Of a stretch of DNA of 64,000 nt, positions 7,741 through 17,198 are shown in pieces. Under the pieces are notes generated by a model that ran no database searches, was not told the DNA's origin, and worked only from the letters and a program-made list of their open reading frames with translations. Origin of the DNA: Pseudomonadales bacterium (GTDB taxonomy: Bacteria; Pseudomonadota; Gammaproteobacteria; Pseudomonadales; Azotimanducaceae); NCBI GenBank assembly GCA_022827905.1, contig JAJEIQ010000049.1:1-64000 (forward strand), read 5' to 3'. Each line of letters begins with the position of its first letter. The stretch's first letter is position 1. A program made the translations under genes and the position numbers.

Positions 7741-8063
7741 CCCTAGTGCCCGCCCGCTTGCGTTGGCTTGCTTGGACTGCCCAATTGGTGGTCGCCGTGG
7801 CTGGCGGTTGGGTCTGGTTCGGCAACGCCGGAGCGGCGCTGATGGCGCTCTGGCTGTGGCTGCTGCGTCCGGCTGGGGAAATCAAGCTGAAGTTTCCCCA
7901 ACCGGTGCGCTGGGTGCGCCTGTCCCGCTTCGCCGTCACTTGGAACGGCGGCCCCGCTCGATTCTGGGGCCGAACACTCAGGGTCTATCGCGACGAAGTG
8001 AGCGCAGAGGCATTCGCCCGGCTGCGCCGTGACTTGAAGGCCGCTTGCTCCGAGATCGAGTAA
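7737..8063 (+). CDS. ygfX: YgfX-like (CptA) inner-membrane protein
   Basis: A 108-residue protein with two short hydrophobic segments near the N-terminus (about residues 10-28 and 33-45) followed by a basic cytoplasmic part. This is the layout of YgfX/CptA, the partner of SdhE that has also been described as a toxin acting on cell division proteins. It starts with the ATGA overlap on sdhE. Sequence conservation in this family is low, so assignment leans on context and topology. Confidence 0.75.
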   Translation: MTLVPARLRWLAWTAQLVVAVAGGWVWFGNAGAALMALWLWLLRPAGEIKLKFPQPVRWVRLSRFAVTWNGGPARFWGRTLRVYRDEVSAEAFARLRRDLKAACSEIE

Positions 8064-8065
8064 CG

Positions 8066-9691
8066 CTAACGTCGTTCCGCGTAGGGCCGCAGCAAGTCCA
8101 GATGCTCGACTGAACCGGGAAAGAGAATCGTGTCCTTGGCTTCGGTCAGCGTCTCCGGATAGTCCAAATTGAAGTGCAGGCCCCGGCTTTCGTGGCGCAG
8201 CAGCGCGGAGCGAATGATGAGGTCGGCCACGTCGATCAGGTTGCGCAGCTCGATGAGGTCGTTGCTCACTCGGTAGTGGCTGTAGTATTCGTGGACCTCC
8301 TGCTTGAGCAGGTTGACCCGATGCAGGGCGCGCTGCAGGCGCTTGTTGGTGCGCACGATGCCCACGTAGTCCCACATGAAGCGCCGCAGTTCGTCCCAGT
8401 TGTGGGCGATCACCACGTCCTCGTCGGAATCCGTGACCTGGCTTTCGTCCCAGTGGGGTGCCTCGACAGGGGTGTGGGGACGGTCGAGTTGCGCGCGAAT
8501 GGCTTCGGCGGTGGCATCGGCGAACACCAGGCATTCGAGCAGGGAGTTGCTGGCCAGCCGGTTGGCGCCGTGCAGGCCCGTGCAGCTCACTTCGCCGATG
8601 GCGTAGAGGCCGGGGATGTCGGTGCGGCCGGTCTGGTCCACCACCACCCCCCCGCAGGTGTAGTGGGCCGCCGGCACCACGGGCACGGCCTCCCGCGTGA
8701 TGTCGTAGCCGAACTCCCGGCAGCGCCGGGCGATGGTGGGGAAGCGCTCCTCGATGAAGTCCTTGGGGCGGTGGCTGATGTCGATGTGGACGCTGTCCGC
8801 ACCGAGGCGCTTCATCTCGTGGTCGATGGCCCGGGCCACGATGTCCCTTGGCGCGAGCTCCGCTCGGGGATCAAAGTTGGGCATGAAGCGGGTGCCGTCC
8901 GGCAGCGTCAGCACCCCGCCCTCGCCGCGCACGGCTTCAGAGATCAGGAATGACTTGGCGTGCGGGTGGTAGAGGCAGGTGGGATGGAACTGGATGAACT
9001 CCATGTTGGCGATGCGGCAGCCGGCCCGCCAAGCCATGGCGATGCCGTCGCCGGTGGAGCCGTCCGGGTTGCTGGTGTACAGATACACCTTGCTGGCGCC
9101 GCCGGTGGCCAGCGCCACGAAACGGGCTTGGAACACCTCAACGCGCCCGGTGCTGCGGTTGAGCACATAGGCCCCGGCGCAGCGGTTGCCGTGGCGGCCG
9201 AGCTTGCTCAGGTTGATCAGGTCGATCGCCACTCGGTCGTTGAATAGCTCGATGTTGGGATGGTCCAGCGCGCGCTGGGTCAGCGTGGCCACGACGGCCG
9301 CCCCGGTGGCGTCCGCCACGTGCAGGATGCGCCGAAAGGAGTGGCCGCCTTCGCGGGTCAGGTCGAACTCATTGCCCACCGAGTCAAACGTGACGCCCCG
9401 GCTGCGCAGGCGGTTGACCGCGCGGCTCGCTTGGGAGACCGTGAAGTGGACGATCTCCTCATCGCAAAGCCCGGCCCCGGCGGCGATGGTGTCCCGGCCA
9501 TGGGCCTCGATGCTGTCATCCGGGTCGGTCACCGCCGCCACGCCGCCTTGGGCCCATTGGGACGAGCTGGCCTCGGTGCGGTCCTTGCAGAGCACGGTCA
9601 CCCGCGCATCGGTTGCTAGGCTCAACGCCGTGGAAAGCCCCGCTGCGCCGCCGCCAATGATGAGAATGTCAGTTGCGAAGCGTTGGGTCAT
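8066..9691 (-). CDS. nadB: L-aspartate oxidase
   Basis: This 541-residue FAD enzyme oxidises L-aspartate to iminoaspartate, the first step of de novo NAD synthesis. The dinucleotide-binding site is [14 protein letters not shown] near residues 9-22. Further family landmarks are [25 protein letters not shown] and the [33 protein letters not shown] region. The length is normal. It diverges from rpoE, as in E. coli and Pseudomonas, which supports both assignments. Confidence 0.96.
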   Translation of the reverse strand: MTQRFATDILIIGGGAAGLSTALSLATDARVTVLCKDRTEASSSQWAQGGVAAVTDPDDSIEAHGRDTIAAGAGLCDEEIVHFTVSQASRAVNRLRSRGVTFDSVGNEFDLTREGGHSFRRILHVADATGAAVVATLTQRALDHPNIELFNDRVAIDLINLSKLGRHGNRCAGAYVLNRSTGRVEVFQARFVALATGGASKVYLYTSNPDGSTGDGIAMAWRAGCRIANMEFIQFHPTCLYHPHAKSFLISEAVRGEGGVLTLPDGTRFMPNFDPRAELAPRDIVARAIDHEMKRLGADSVHIDISHRPKDFIEERFPTIARRCREFGYDITREAVPVVPAAHYTCGGVVVDQTGRTDIPGLYAIGEVSCTGLHGANRLASNSLLECLVFADATAEAIRAQLDRPHTPVEAPHWDESQVTDSDEDVVIAHNWDELRRFMWDYVGIVRTNKRLQRALHRVNLLKQEVHEYYSHYRVSNDLIELRNLIDVADLIIRSALLRHESRGLHFNLDYPETLTEAKDTILFPGSVEHLDLLRPYAERR

Positions 9692-9797
9692 TTGTGAAGA
9701 CTATCACGCATTGCATTGGGGCTCATTGCTCGGTGGTAAGCGGCGCCGATTGCGAGCAAAATGCCGCCCGCTACGGCCATGCGGACCGGATTCAGGC

Positions 9798-10376
9798 ATG
9801 AGGGCTGACGAGACAGACAAGGAACTGGTGACCCGCGTCAAGCGAGGTGACCGAACCGCTTTCGATCTGCTCTTCGGGCGCTATCAGCATAAGATCCGCA
9901 GCTTGGTTGCGCGCCATGTTCGGGATCCGCAGGAGGTCGAGGATGTCGCCCAGGAAGCGTTCATCAAGGCCTTCCGAGCCCTCCCCAAGTTCCGCGGCGA
10001 GAGCGCGTTCTACACTTGGCTGTACCGCATCGCCATCAACACCGCCCACAACCATCAGATGGCGAAGAGCCGGCGTCCGCCGGGCGTGGACATCGACGTC
10101 GAGGACGCCCAATTCATGGATGGCGCGGACCGGCTTGTTGAAAACGAAAGTCCTGATGCGGCGGCCTCCAGGGATGAGTTGGCGGAGGCGATCGACCAAG
10201 CCATCGCGGCCCTGCCGGACGATCTGCGCAGCGCCCTCGCCCTGCGCGAGTTCGAGGGCCTAAGCTACGAACAGATTGCAACCATCATGAAATGTCCGGT
10301 GGGCACGGTGCGCTCACGCATCTTTCGCGCCCGGGAAGCGGTGGACCGCCGCATCGGCCACTTGTTGGACCGCTGA
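9798..10376 (+). CDS. rpoE: RNA polymerase sigma-E factor (RpoE/AlgU)
   Basis: A 192-residue ECF sigma factor. Region 2 contains DPQEVEDVAQEAFIKAFRALP and FYTWLYRIAINTA (-10 recognition). Region 4 ends with YEQIATIMKCPVGTVRSRIF, the helix-turn-helix for the -35 box. It is followed by its anti-sigma gene rseA and the periplasmic sensor rseB, the classic envelope-stress operon. ATG 9798 is selected because it gives the usual short N-terminus. The frame is open upstream, but that part is antisense to nadB. Confidence 0.95.
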   Translation: MRADETDKELVTRVKRGDRTAFDLLFGRYQHKIRSLVARHVRDPQEVEDVAQEAFIKAFRALPKFRGESAFYTWLYRIAINTAHNHQMAKSRRPPGVDIDVEDAQFMDGADRLVENESPDAAASRDELAEAIDQAIAALPDDLRSALALREFEGLSYEQIATIMKCPVGTVRSRIFRAREAVDRRIGHLLDR

Positions 10377-10483
10377 ACTGAACTTGTGGGTTGTTGATTG
10401 GCTGGATAAGGGAACCAAGCGACCCCAAACCGGTCGTATGGTGAAGTGCGTCAAATTGCATGCAAGGGGGTAGACTAGGCGCC

Positions 10484-11032
10484 ATGTCAGAGCAATTGCG
10501 GGAGTCCCTCTCCGCCCTCATGGACGGGGAGGCCAATGCCTTCGAAGTCCGCCGGGTGCTTGATGAGGTGCGGCGCGATGGCGAATTGCGGCATGTTTGG
10601 AATCGGTGGCAGCGGGTGTCCGCCGCGCTCCAAGGCGGGGCGGTGCGGTCCGACTCCGACCTCGCCGACCGGGTTTGGGCCAACTTGCAGGACGGTCCCG
10701 CCACGGCCGCCGGAGAGGTTCAGGAACCGCTAGGTCAGCAACGGAACTGGGGGCGGGTAACCGCTTGGGTTGCTGCGTCGGCGGCGGCCGTCGCCGTGAT
10801 CGTCGCGACCAACTTGTCGACCCTAGGGAGCGGCGAGGGGCCGTCGGAACCTCAAGTCGCCGCCGGTCCAGAGGCTTCAGCGCCGCCACGGACCTTGGCC
10901 AACGGGCCGCCTCTGCAGGGGCCGAACGTTAACGTCTACATGCTTCAACACATGCAGCACAAGGCGGTCAACCAGCCCGATGTCGGTGCCTTCACCAAGC
11001 TCGTGACCTTTGAGCCAGAGTCCCGGCCCTGA
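10484..11032 (+). CDS. rseA: Anti-sigma-E factor RseA (MucA)
   Basis: A 182-residue single-pass inner-membrane protein. The cytoplasmic N-terminal domain (ESLSALMDGEANAFEVRRVL, then HVWNRWQ) binds and holds sigma-E. A hydrophobic segment at residues 91-110 spans the membrane, and the periplasmic part would be cut by DegS and bound by RseB. ATG 10484 is used. The stop overlaps the rseB start (TGATG). The 107 bp between rpoE and rseA is unusually long for this operon and could hold an extra promoter. Confidence 0.92.
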   Translation: MSEQLRESLSALMDGEANAFEVRRVLDEVRRDGELRHVWNRWQRVSAALQGGAVRSDSDLADRVWANLQDGPATAAGEVQEPLGQQRNWGRVTAWVAASAAAVAVIVATNLSTLGSGEGPSEPQVAAGPEASAPPRTLANGPPLQGPNVNVYMLQHMQHKAVNQPDVGAFTKLVTFEPESRP

Positions 11033-12018
11033 TGCGGGCCGGCCCCATATTGCGGTTGGTCGCTGGCCTGCTGGTCCCGGCACTTGGCTGGGGCGCCGCT
11101 CCAAGCTGGCTGGCGGACATGAACCGGGCCTTCATGGACCTCAACTACGATGGCGTGTTCAGCTACTTCACCGGGCAGGATGTCGCTACGCTGCGCATCG
11201 TGCACATGGTCGTGGACGGCGAGCAGCGGGAGCGGTTGGTGCACCTCAACGGGGCGCCGAGAGAGATCATCCGTCGGGGCGATGAGGTCACCCGGGTGCT
11301 CATGCCGGGCGACAACTTGGTCGAACTCAGCCGCGGCATTGCCTCCGGTCCCTTTGCCCGAGCCTTCACCCGCCCCTTCGACCGCGTTTCGGCGCAGTAC
11401 GCCATTTCCGACCTTGGCGTCGGCCGCATCGCCGGGCGTTGGGCGCAGCGGGTTGCCCTGACGCCTCGGGATGGCGACCGCTACGGGCATCGATTGTGGC
11501 TGGACCGCGAGCATCGCTTGCTGCTGCGCTCCGAGCTGGTTGACCGGCGCGGCACGCGTTTGGAGGTCTTTCAGTTCGCCCAGATCGAAATTGGTGACGG
11601 GGTCGATCCATCGGCATTGGAGCCTGGCCGGCACGAGGGCGCCTTGGCATCGGTGGACGAGCAGCCTAGGGGCGATGCCGTCGATCAAGGGCCGGGCCGG
11701 ATTCGTTGGCGGGCGGGTTGGATACCGGCTGGATTCTCCATGGCTTCAGCTGCTGTGCGCGGCGCTAGCGGCCGCTTGCAGTCGGTCAACACCATGATGT
11801 ACACGGACGGATTAGCGGCCTTTTCGATCTTTGTCGAGGATAGGCCCAGCGGCGGGGCCGCGGCGGCAGCAACCCGTCAGGGCGCCACCGTCGCCGTCAC
11901 CGAGTTCGTGACCGGCCCGTCGGGACGCCGTGCCCAAGTCACCTTGGTGGGCGAGCTGCCGGAGCCGACGGTGCGCAAAATTGCCCGCTCGATGTACCAC
12001 GAGTCGGGGGAGCCCTAG
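11032..12018 (+). CDS. rseB: Sigma-E regulatory protein RseB (MucB)
   Basis: A 328-residue exported protein with a hydrophobic N-terminal signal (about residues 5-21). The MucB/RseB fold starts at 'SWLADMNRAFMDLNYDGVF', a LolA-like lipid-binding domain that protects RseA from proteolysis until mislocalised lipoproteins or LPS are sensed. The C-terminal domain (from about residue 220) ends in EPTVRKIARSMYH as in homologs. It is translationally coupled to rseA. Confidence 0.92.
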   Translation: MRAGPILRLVAGLLVPALGWGAAPSWLADMNRAFMDLNYDGVFSYFTGQDVATLRIVHMVVDGEQRERLVHLNGAPREIIRRGDEVTRVLMPGDNLVELSRGIASGPFARAFTRPFDRVSAQYAISDLGVGRIAGRWAQRVALTPRDGDRYGHRLWLDREHRLLLRSELVDRRGTRLEVFQFAQIEIGDGVDPSALEPGRHEGALASVDEQPRGDAVDQGPGRIRWRAGWIPAGFSMASAAVRGASGRLQSVNTMMYTDGLAAFSIFVEDRPSGGAAAAATRQGATVAVTEFVTGPSGRRAQVTLVGELPEPTVRKIARSMYHESGEP

Positions 12019-12021
12019 CCG

Positions 12022-12411
12022 ATGCCGTGCCAAGACGGCAGCTTGATCGTTGGCGGTCGAGGCGGGTGCATCGGATGCCCCTGCGCCCTTGCATGGCACA
12101 GATTTCAAGTGATGGAGCCCGACGTGGGGTTCCGCAGCCAGTTCGAGGGCGGGACGCCCTCGCTCCGGGGAATCACTTCGAACGAAGGCCGGAGCGAGGG
12201 CGTCCCGCCCTCGAATGTTTCGAGCGGCTGGCGATTGGCGCAAGCGGCGCTGCTTGTGTTTGGCGCTCCGCTGCTCCTGCTGCTGCTCAGCGCTGCCGGC
12301 ACCGCGGCTTTTGCTGCGGACCAGCCCGCTTGGGCACTGGCGGGTTTGGCGCCCCTGCTAGGCATTGCGGCAGACGGGCTCGGTCGGCTCAGGAAGGCGT
12401 TCCCCACTTGA
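12022..12411 (+). CDS. rseC: RseC/MucC-like membrane protein interrupted in frame by a REP-like palindrome
   Basis: A 129-residue frame at the position of rseC/mucC. It begins MPCQDGSLIVGG followed by a short Cys-rich stretch (GCIGCPC) that recalls, but does not match well, the conserved RseC cysteines. It ends with two hydrophobic helices (about 73-92 and 98-115), as in RseC. The part that normally joins Cys motif and membrane helices is replaced by residues encoded by the inverted repeat at 12142-12215 (FEGGTPSLR ... EGVPPSN). Reading frame is kept through the insertion. The product may be partly functional or decaying. Confidence 0.6.
   Translation: MPCQDGSLIVGGRGGCIGCPCALAWHRFQVMEPDVGFRSQFEGGTPSLRGITSNEGRSEGVPPSNVSSGWRLAQAALLVFGAPLLLLLLSAAGTAAFAADQPAWALAGLAPLLGIAADGLGRLRKAFPT
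12142..12215. repeat. REP-like inverted repeat inside the rseC-like gene
   Basis: A perfect 27-bp inverted repeat (12142-12168 and 12189-12215) flanks a 20-bp loop. Each arm is itself a hairpin, GAGGGCG-GGA-CGCCCTC. This nested structure is that of REP/BIME elements mobilised by RAYT transposases. I noticed no second copy in the window. Read as protein it gives EGGTPSLR and EGVPPSN peptides. Confidence 0.8.
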
Positions 12412-12455
12412 ATCTCATTCACTCGCACACACCACTCACACAAAAGGAACGATCG

Positions 12456-13826
12456 GTGACACGACGAATCGCAATGATGACCGCTGGTCTGCTGCTGGGC
12501 GCGTGCTTCGGCGCTGCCGCAGCGGAACTGCCCGATTTCACGGAATTGGTGGAGGACAACGCCGCGGCGGTGGTCAACGTCAGCACCACCCGGCGGCAGA
12601 GCGAGCGCGACCCGCGCATGCGCGACTTCGAGGAGTTCTTTCGCCGCATGCCGCCGCAGCAACCGCCGCCCAGTGCGCGCCCGCGCTCATTGGGCTCTGG
12701 CTTCGTCATCTCTGATGACGGCTACGTGCTGACCAACAATCACGTTGTCGAGGGCGCCGATGAAATACTGGTGCGCTTCCCCGACCGGCGAGAGTTGAAC
12801 GCCGAGGTGGTGGGCACCGACCGGCGCTCCGATTTGGCTTTGCTCAAGGTGGAGGCCGACAACCTGCCGACCGTGCGCTTGGGCCGCTCCGAGGACTTGG
12901 ATGTGGGCGAGTGGGTGCTGGCCATCGGCTCCCCGTTCGGCTTCGACTACTCAGTCACAGCAGGCATCGTTAGCGCCAAGGGGCGCAGCCTGCCCACCGA
13001 GCGCAATGAGAACTACGTCCCCTTCATCCAGACCGACGTCGCCATCAATCCGGGCAATTCCGGGGGTCCGCTGTTTAACCTGGATGGCGAAGTGGTGGGC
13101 ATCAATTCGCAGATCTACTCCCGGTCGGGTGGCTTCATGGGCGTGTCCTTCGCCATACCCATCGACGTGGCCATGGAGGTGGTTGATCAACTCAAAAGCG
13201 GCGGGCGGGTCTCGAGAGGCTGGCTGGGTGTGGTCATTCAGGAAGTCAGCCGTGACTTAGCCGAGAGTTTCGGCCTCGAGCGCCCCCACGGCGCCCTCGT
13301 CAGCGAGGTGGCCCCGGAGAGCCCGGCGGAGGAAAGCGAACTGCAGGCGGGAGACGTCATCATCGAATTCGACGGCAACCCCATCGAGCGCTCCAGCGAA
13401 CTGCCCCACTACGTGGGCCGCACTCCGGCGAACAGCGAGGTGGACGTGACCGTCATGCGCGGCGGCGAGCGGCTCGAGCTCAAGGTCAAGGTCGGCGAGC
13501 TGCCGGATCTTGAAGGCGATGAATCCGTTGGCCAAGGTGCTCCCAACGAGCCGTCGAACCTCGGGTTGGTGCTCGAGGACGTGCCCGAGGCGGCACTCAG
13601 CCGTTTCAATCTCAAGGGCGGCGTACGCGTGGTCCGGTCCACCGGCCCGGCAGCGGATTCCGGCATTCGAGCTGGCGACATCATCACCCGACTCAACCAT
13701 CAAACGGTGGAGAGCCGAGAGGGCTTCCGGGAAATCGCCAAGACCCTGCCGAAGGGCCGTCGCGTGCCTGTGTTGATTGTGCGGGGCGGCGTGCAGACCT
13801 TCGTGCCGTTAAGCGTACCGGAGTAA
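12456..13826 (+). CDS. mucD: Periplasmic serine protease MucD (DegP/HtrA family)
   Basis: A 456-residue trypsin-like protease/chaperone of the envelope-stress response. It has a signal peptide (about residues 1-23) and the catalytic triad H96 (NNHVVEG), D126 (RRSDLALL) and S202 (NPGNSGGP), followed by two PDZ domains (about 270-350 and 380-450). The start is GTG 12456, preceded by AAAAGGAAC. A much longer open frame upstream is not coding because it crosses rseC. Position at the end of the rpoE-rseABC cluster is that of Pseudomonas mucD. Confidence 0.95.
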   Translation: MTRRIAMMTAGLLLGACFGAAAAELPDFTELVEDNAAAVVNVSTTRRQSERDPRMRDFEEFFRRMPPQQPPPSARPRSLGSGFVISDDGYVLTNNHVVEGADEILVRFPDRRELNAEVVGTDRRSDLALLKVEADNLPTVRLGRSEDLDVGEWVLAIGSPFGFDYSVTAGIVSAKGRSLPTERNENYVPFIQTDVAINPGNSGGPLFNLDGEVVGINSQIYSRSGGFMGVSFAIPIDVAMEVVDQLKSGGRVSRGWLGVVIQEVSRDLAESFGLERPHGALVSEVAPESPAEESELQAGDVIIEFDGNPIERSSELPHYVGRTPANSEVDVTVMRGGERLELKVKVGELPDLEGDESVGQGAPNEPSNLGLVLEDVPEAALSRFNLKGGVRVVRSTGPAADSGIRAGDIITRLNHQTVESREGFREIAKTLPKGRRVPVLIVRGGVQTFVPLSVPE

Positions 13827-13841
13827 GGAAGCCGCCCCGTT

Positions 13842-15635
13842 TTGCCTACCGCCGACCACATCCGCAACTTCTCGATCATCGCCCATATCGATCACGGCAA
13901 ATCGACCCTCTCCGACCGCCTGATCCAGCATTGCGGCGGCTTGTCCGATCGGGAGATGGCCGACCAAGTGCTCGATTCCATGGATTTGGAGCGCGAGCGG
14001 GGCATTACCATCAAGGCGCAGAGCGTTCGGCTGCATTACCGGGCCGAAAACGGGCGCACCTATCAGCTCAACTTCATCGACACGCCGGGTCATGTGGATT
14101 TCAGCTATGAGGTGTCGCGCTCTTTGGCGGCTTGCGAAGGGGCCCTGCTGGTCGTTGATGCCGCTCAAGGCGTGGAGGCCCAGTCGGTGGCCAACTGCTA
14201 CACGGCCATCGAACAGGGGCTCGAAGTGCTGCCGGTGCTGAACAAAATCGACCTGCCCCAAGCCGACCCGGTCGCTGCGGCGCGGGAAGTGGAGGAGATC
14301 ATCGGCTTGCCAGCGGACGATGCGCTGTTGGTCAGTGCCAAGACCGGGGCCGGGGTGCCGGAGCTGCTGGCCGGCCTAGTGAGCCGCATTCCGCCACCCG
14401 AAGCGGACCCGGATGCACCTTTGCAGGCGCTGATCATCGACTCTTGGTTCGACAACTATCTCGGCATCGTCTCCCTGGTGCGGGTGGTGGCGGGTCAGGT
14501 TGAGGCCGGGGACCAGGTGGCGGTCAAGTCCACGGGGCAGGTTCACGGTGTCGATCAAGTCGGCTGCTTCACGCCGAAACGACAGGTGACGGAACGACTG
14601 GTGGCGGGGGAAGTCGGCTTCATCGTGGCTGGCATCAAGGACATTCGCGGGGCGCCGGTGGGCGACACCATCACGCCTGCCCGGCATCAGGGAGTGGCCC
14701 AGTTGCCCGGCTTCGCCGAGGTGAAGCCGCAGGTGTACGCGGGACTGTTTCCAGTCGCCTCCGAACAGTTCGAGGACTTTCGCGAGGCGTTGGCCAAGCT
14801 GAGCTTGAATGACGGCTCGCTGTTTTACGAACCGGAAACCTCGGACGCCTTGGGCTTTGGATTTCGCTGCGGCTTTCTCGGCCTGCTGCATATGGAGATC
14901 GTGCAGGAGCGCCTCGAACGGGAGTACGGTCTGAACCTCATCACGTCGGCACCGACGGTGGTGTACGAAGTTGTCGGCACCGGCGGCGAGGTCAGCCGGG
15001 TGGACAACCCCTCCCGGCTGCCGCCGCAGTTCACCGAAGTGCGCGAACCGATCGCCGCGGTCAACATCCTCACGCCCCAGGACTACGTGGGCAATGTGAT
15101 CAGCCTTTGCGTTGAACGGCGCGGGGTGCAGAAGAACATGCAGTTCTCCTCGGGCCAAGTGGCGATGACTTGGGAGCTGCCCTTGAATGAAGTGGTGATG
15201 GACTTTTTCGACAAGCTGAAGTCCGTCAGCCGCGGCTTCGCGTCCTTGGACTACGGTTTCGACCGCTTCGAGGCGTCCAACCTGGTCAAGCTCGACATGC
15301 TCATCAACAGCGAGCGGGTCGATGCCTTGGCGATGATCGTGCATCGCAGCCAAGCCCAGAGCCGTGGCCGTCAGTTGGCGGAGAAGATGAAGGAGTTGAT
15401 TCCGAGGCAACTGTTCGACGTCGCCATCCAAGCGGCGATCGGCGGCCAGATCGTGGCCCGGCAGACGGTCAAGGCGCTGCGCAAGAACGTCACCGCCAAG
15501 TGCTATGGCGGCGATGTCACGCGCAAGAAGAAGCTGCTCGAAAAGCAAAAGGCGGGCAAGAAGCGCATGAAGCAACTCGGCCGGGTGGAGATCCCCCAGG
15601 ATGCGTTTTTGGCCGCGCTCAAGGTTGAGCGTTAG
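13842..15635 (+). CDS. lepA: Elongation factor 4 (LepA)
   Basis: A 597-residue translational GTPase that acts on stalled or mistranslocated ribosomes. The G1 motif is AHIDHGKST, followed by [12 protein letters not shown] (G3) and NKIDLP (G4). The LepA-specific C-terminal domain ends [32 protein letters not shown]. The start codon is TTG 13842, with GGAAG upstream. Length and content are normal. It is 15 bp after mucD and 20 bp before lepB, as in Pseudomonas. Confidence 0.97.
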   Translation: MPTADHIRNFSIIAHIDHGKSTLSDRLIQHCGGLSDREMADQVLDSMDLERERGITIKAQSVRLHYRAENGRTYQLNFIDTPGHVDFSYEVSRSLAACEGALLVVDAAQGVEAQSVANCYTAIEQGLEVLPVLNKIDLPQADPVAAAREVEEIIGLPADDALLVSAKTGAGVPELLAGLVSRIPPPEADPDAPLQALIIDSWFDNYLGIVSLVRVVAGQVEAGDQVAVKSTGQVHGVDQVGCFTPKRQVTERLVAGEVGFIVAGIKDIRGAPVGDTITPARHQGVAQLPGFAEVKPQVYAGLFPVASEQFEDFREALAKLSLNDGSLFYEPETSDALGFGFRCGFLGLLHMEIVQERLEREYGLNLITSAPTVVYEVVGTGGEVSRVDNPSRLPPQFTEVREPIAAVNILTPQDYVGNVISLCVERRGVQKNMQFSSGQVAMTWELPLNEVVMDFFDKLKSVSRGFASLDYGFDRFEASNLVKLDMLINSERVDALAMIVHRSQAQSRGRQLAEKMKELIPRQLFDVAIQAAIGGQIVARQTVKALRKNVTAKCYGGDVTRKKKLLEKQKAGKKRMKQLGRVEIPQDAFLAALKVER

Positions 15636-15655
15636 AGACGGGATAGAATAACGGC

Positions 15656-16510
15656 ATGGACATCGACTTTCCCTTGGTGCTCACTTGGGCCGTGCTGATC
15701 AGCGGCGGCATCTGGCTGCTCGACGCTCTATTCCTCAAGCCGCGCCGGCTGGAAGCCCGCTCCGCCGAGGAGGCGGAGGCGCCGGACCAGGAGCCAATAA
15801 TCGTCGAGTACGCTCGTTCCTTCTTTCCGGTCCTCTTGCTGGTGTTGGTGCTGCGCAGCTTTCTCGCCGAGCCTTACCAGATACCCTCCGAGTCCATGGT
15901 GCCGACCTTGGAGGTGGGCGACTTCATCCTGGTCAACAAGTACGCTTACGGCATTCGCCTGCCGGTGCTCGGCACCAAGGTCATCGAGATCGGCGAGCCG
16001 CAGCGCGGCGACATCATGGTGTTCATCCCTCCCCACGATTCGCGCTACTTCATCAAGCGAGTGATCGGCCTGCCAGGGGACCGCATCCGCTATGAGGACA
16101 AGGCGCTGTACGTCAACGACGAGCGGGCGGAGTATGAGTTCGTGCGCGAGTTCTATGATGTCATCGGCGGTGCCGCTGTGCCCGTTCGGGCCTATCGCGA
16201 ATCCTTGGGTGAAGGGACCCACACCACCTACCGCTATCCGGTCGGCGATCGCAATGGCGAGTGGACGGTGCCGGAGGACTCGTACTTCGTGATGGGCGAC
16301 AACCGCGACCGCAGCGATGACAGCCGCCGTTGGAAATATGTCGCCGAAGCCAAGATCGTTGGCAAGGCGGTGGCCATCTGGGTGCATAAGGATCCCGGCT
16401 TCAAGCTGCCGACCTTCGAGCGCAACCAATGGCTGACGCGGACGGCGGCGCAGCCTGATTCTAGGCCAGCCGACCTGAATCAAGCCGAAGCCGCCCTGAT
16501 CCGTGACTGA
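15656..16510 (+). CDS. lepB: Signal peptidase I
   Basis: A 284-residue inner-membrane protease that removes signal peptides. There are hydrophobic segments at about residues 7-26 and 57-68. The Ser-Lys dyad is present: S80 in PSESMVPTL and K134 in RYFIKRVIGLPGD. Boxes D and E appear near RYEDKALYVN and YFVMGDNRDRSDDSR. It overlaps rnc by 8 bp. The DUF4845 gene found between lepB and rnc in Pseudomonas is absent. Confidence 0.95.
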   Translation: MDIDFPLVLTWAVLISGGIWLLDALFLKPRRLEARSAEEAEAPDQEPIIVEYARSFFPVLLLVLVLRSFLAEPYQIPSESMVPTLEVGDFILVNKYAYGIRLPVLGTKVIEIGEPQRGDIMVFIPPHDSRYFIKRVIGLPGDRIRYEDKALYVNDERAEYEFVREFYDVIGGAAVPVRAYRESLGEGTHTTYRYPVGDRNGEWTVPEDSYFVMGDNRDRSDDSRRWKYVAEAKIVGKAVAIWVHKDPGFKLPTFERNQWLTRTAAQPDSRPADLNQAEAALIRD

Positions 16511-17198
16511 ACGCCCCGGCGCTCCCCAGCTTGACCGCTTGCAACGCGCACTGAACTACCGATTTGCCGATCAGCGCCTGCTCATTCGAGCCCTGACCCA
16601 CAAAAGCGCTTCGCCAGACAGCCACAACGAGCGATTGGAGTATCTTGGCGATGCGGTGCTCGGCTATGCCGTCGCCGCGCACCTGCATCGCGAGCATCCG
16701 GGCGAGGCGGAGAGCGGCCTGACGCTGGCCCGGGCTGCGCTGGTCAAGCGGGGTACGTTGGCGGAGATTGGCCACGCGCTTGCCCTGGGGGACTACATGC
16801 GCTTTGGCGTTGGCGAAATGCGTTCAGGCGCATTTCGCCGCGCTTCCGTGCTTGCCAACGGGGTCGAGGCGTTGATCGGCGCCGTGCATGAGGATGGCGG
16901 CGTGGAGGCGGCCCGGGCGTTGGTGGTTCACCTGCTTGGCGACCGGCTGGCTGGCTTGACGGCGGCGCTGGTCAAGGATGCCAAGTCGGCGCTGCAGGAA
17001 TTCGCTCAAGGGCGGGCCATGCCGTTGCCGGTGTATCGAATCGTCGAGGAAGCCGGCGCCCGGCATGCGCCCCGCTTCATCGTCTCCTGTGAAGTCGCCG
17101 AACTGGGTTTGATGGCCACGGCCGAGGGGGCGAGCCGCAAAGAGGCGGAGATGCGCGCGGCCGCCCAACTGCTCGACCTGATCGAAGCCGATGACTGA
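16503..17198 (+). CDS. rnc: Ribonuclease III, with a substituted metal ligand
   Basis: This 231-residue protein cleaves double-stranded RNA, including rRNA precursors. The signature NERLEYLGDAVL supplies E43, E46 and D50. A dsRNA-binding domain occupies about residues 160-228. At the second metal-binding helix the sequence is LANGVEALIGAV: Glu122 is kept, but the Asp that corresponds to E. coli D114 is Asn119. GTG 16503 is the start, inside the end of lepB. The stop overlaps era by 8 bp, the conserved rnc-era coupling. Confidence 0.94.
   Translation: MTERPGAPQLDRLQRALNYRFADQRLLIRALTHKSASPDSHNERLEYLGDAVLGYAVAAHLHREHPGEAESGLTLARAALVKRGTLAEIGHALALGDYMRFGVGEMRSGAFRRASVLANGVEALIGAVHEDGGVEAARALVVHLLGDRLAGLTAALVKDAKSALQEFAQGRAMPLPVYRIVEEAGARHAPRFIVSCEVAELGLMATAEGASRKEAEMRAAAQLLDLIEADD

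Noticed and set aside
10380-10440. GAACTT at 10380-10385 after rpoE as a sigma-E promoter for rseA
   Set aside because: The expected -10 (TCTGA or TCAAA) is missing at 16-17 bp; only TGGATA is found. Suggestive, but not enough to annotate.
14376-15575. A 399-codon antisense frame across lepA
   Set aside because: lepA is certain on the plus strand. In GC-rich genes a complementary frame often stays open; the antisense protein is His/Gln/Ala-rich with no domain.
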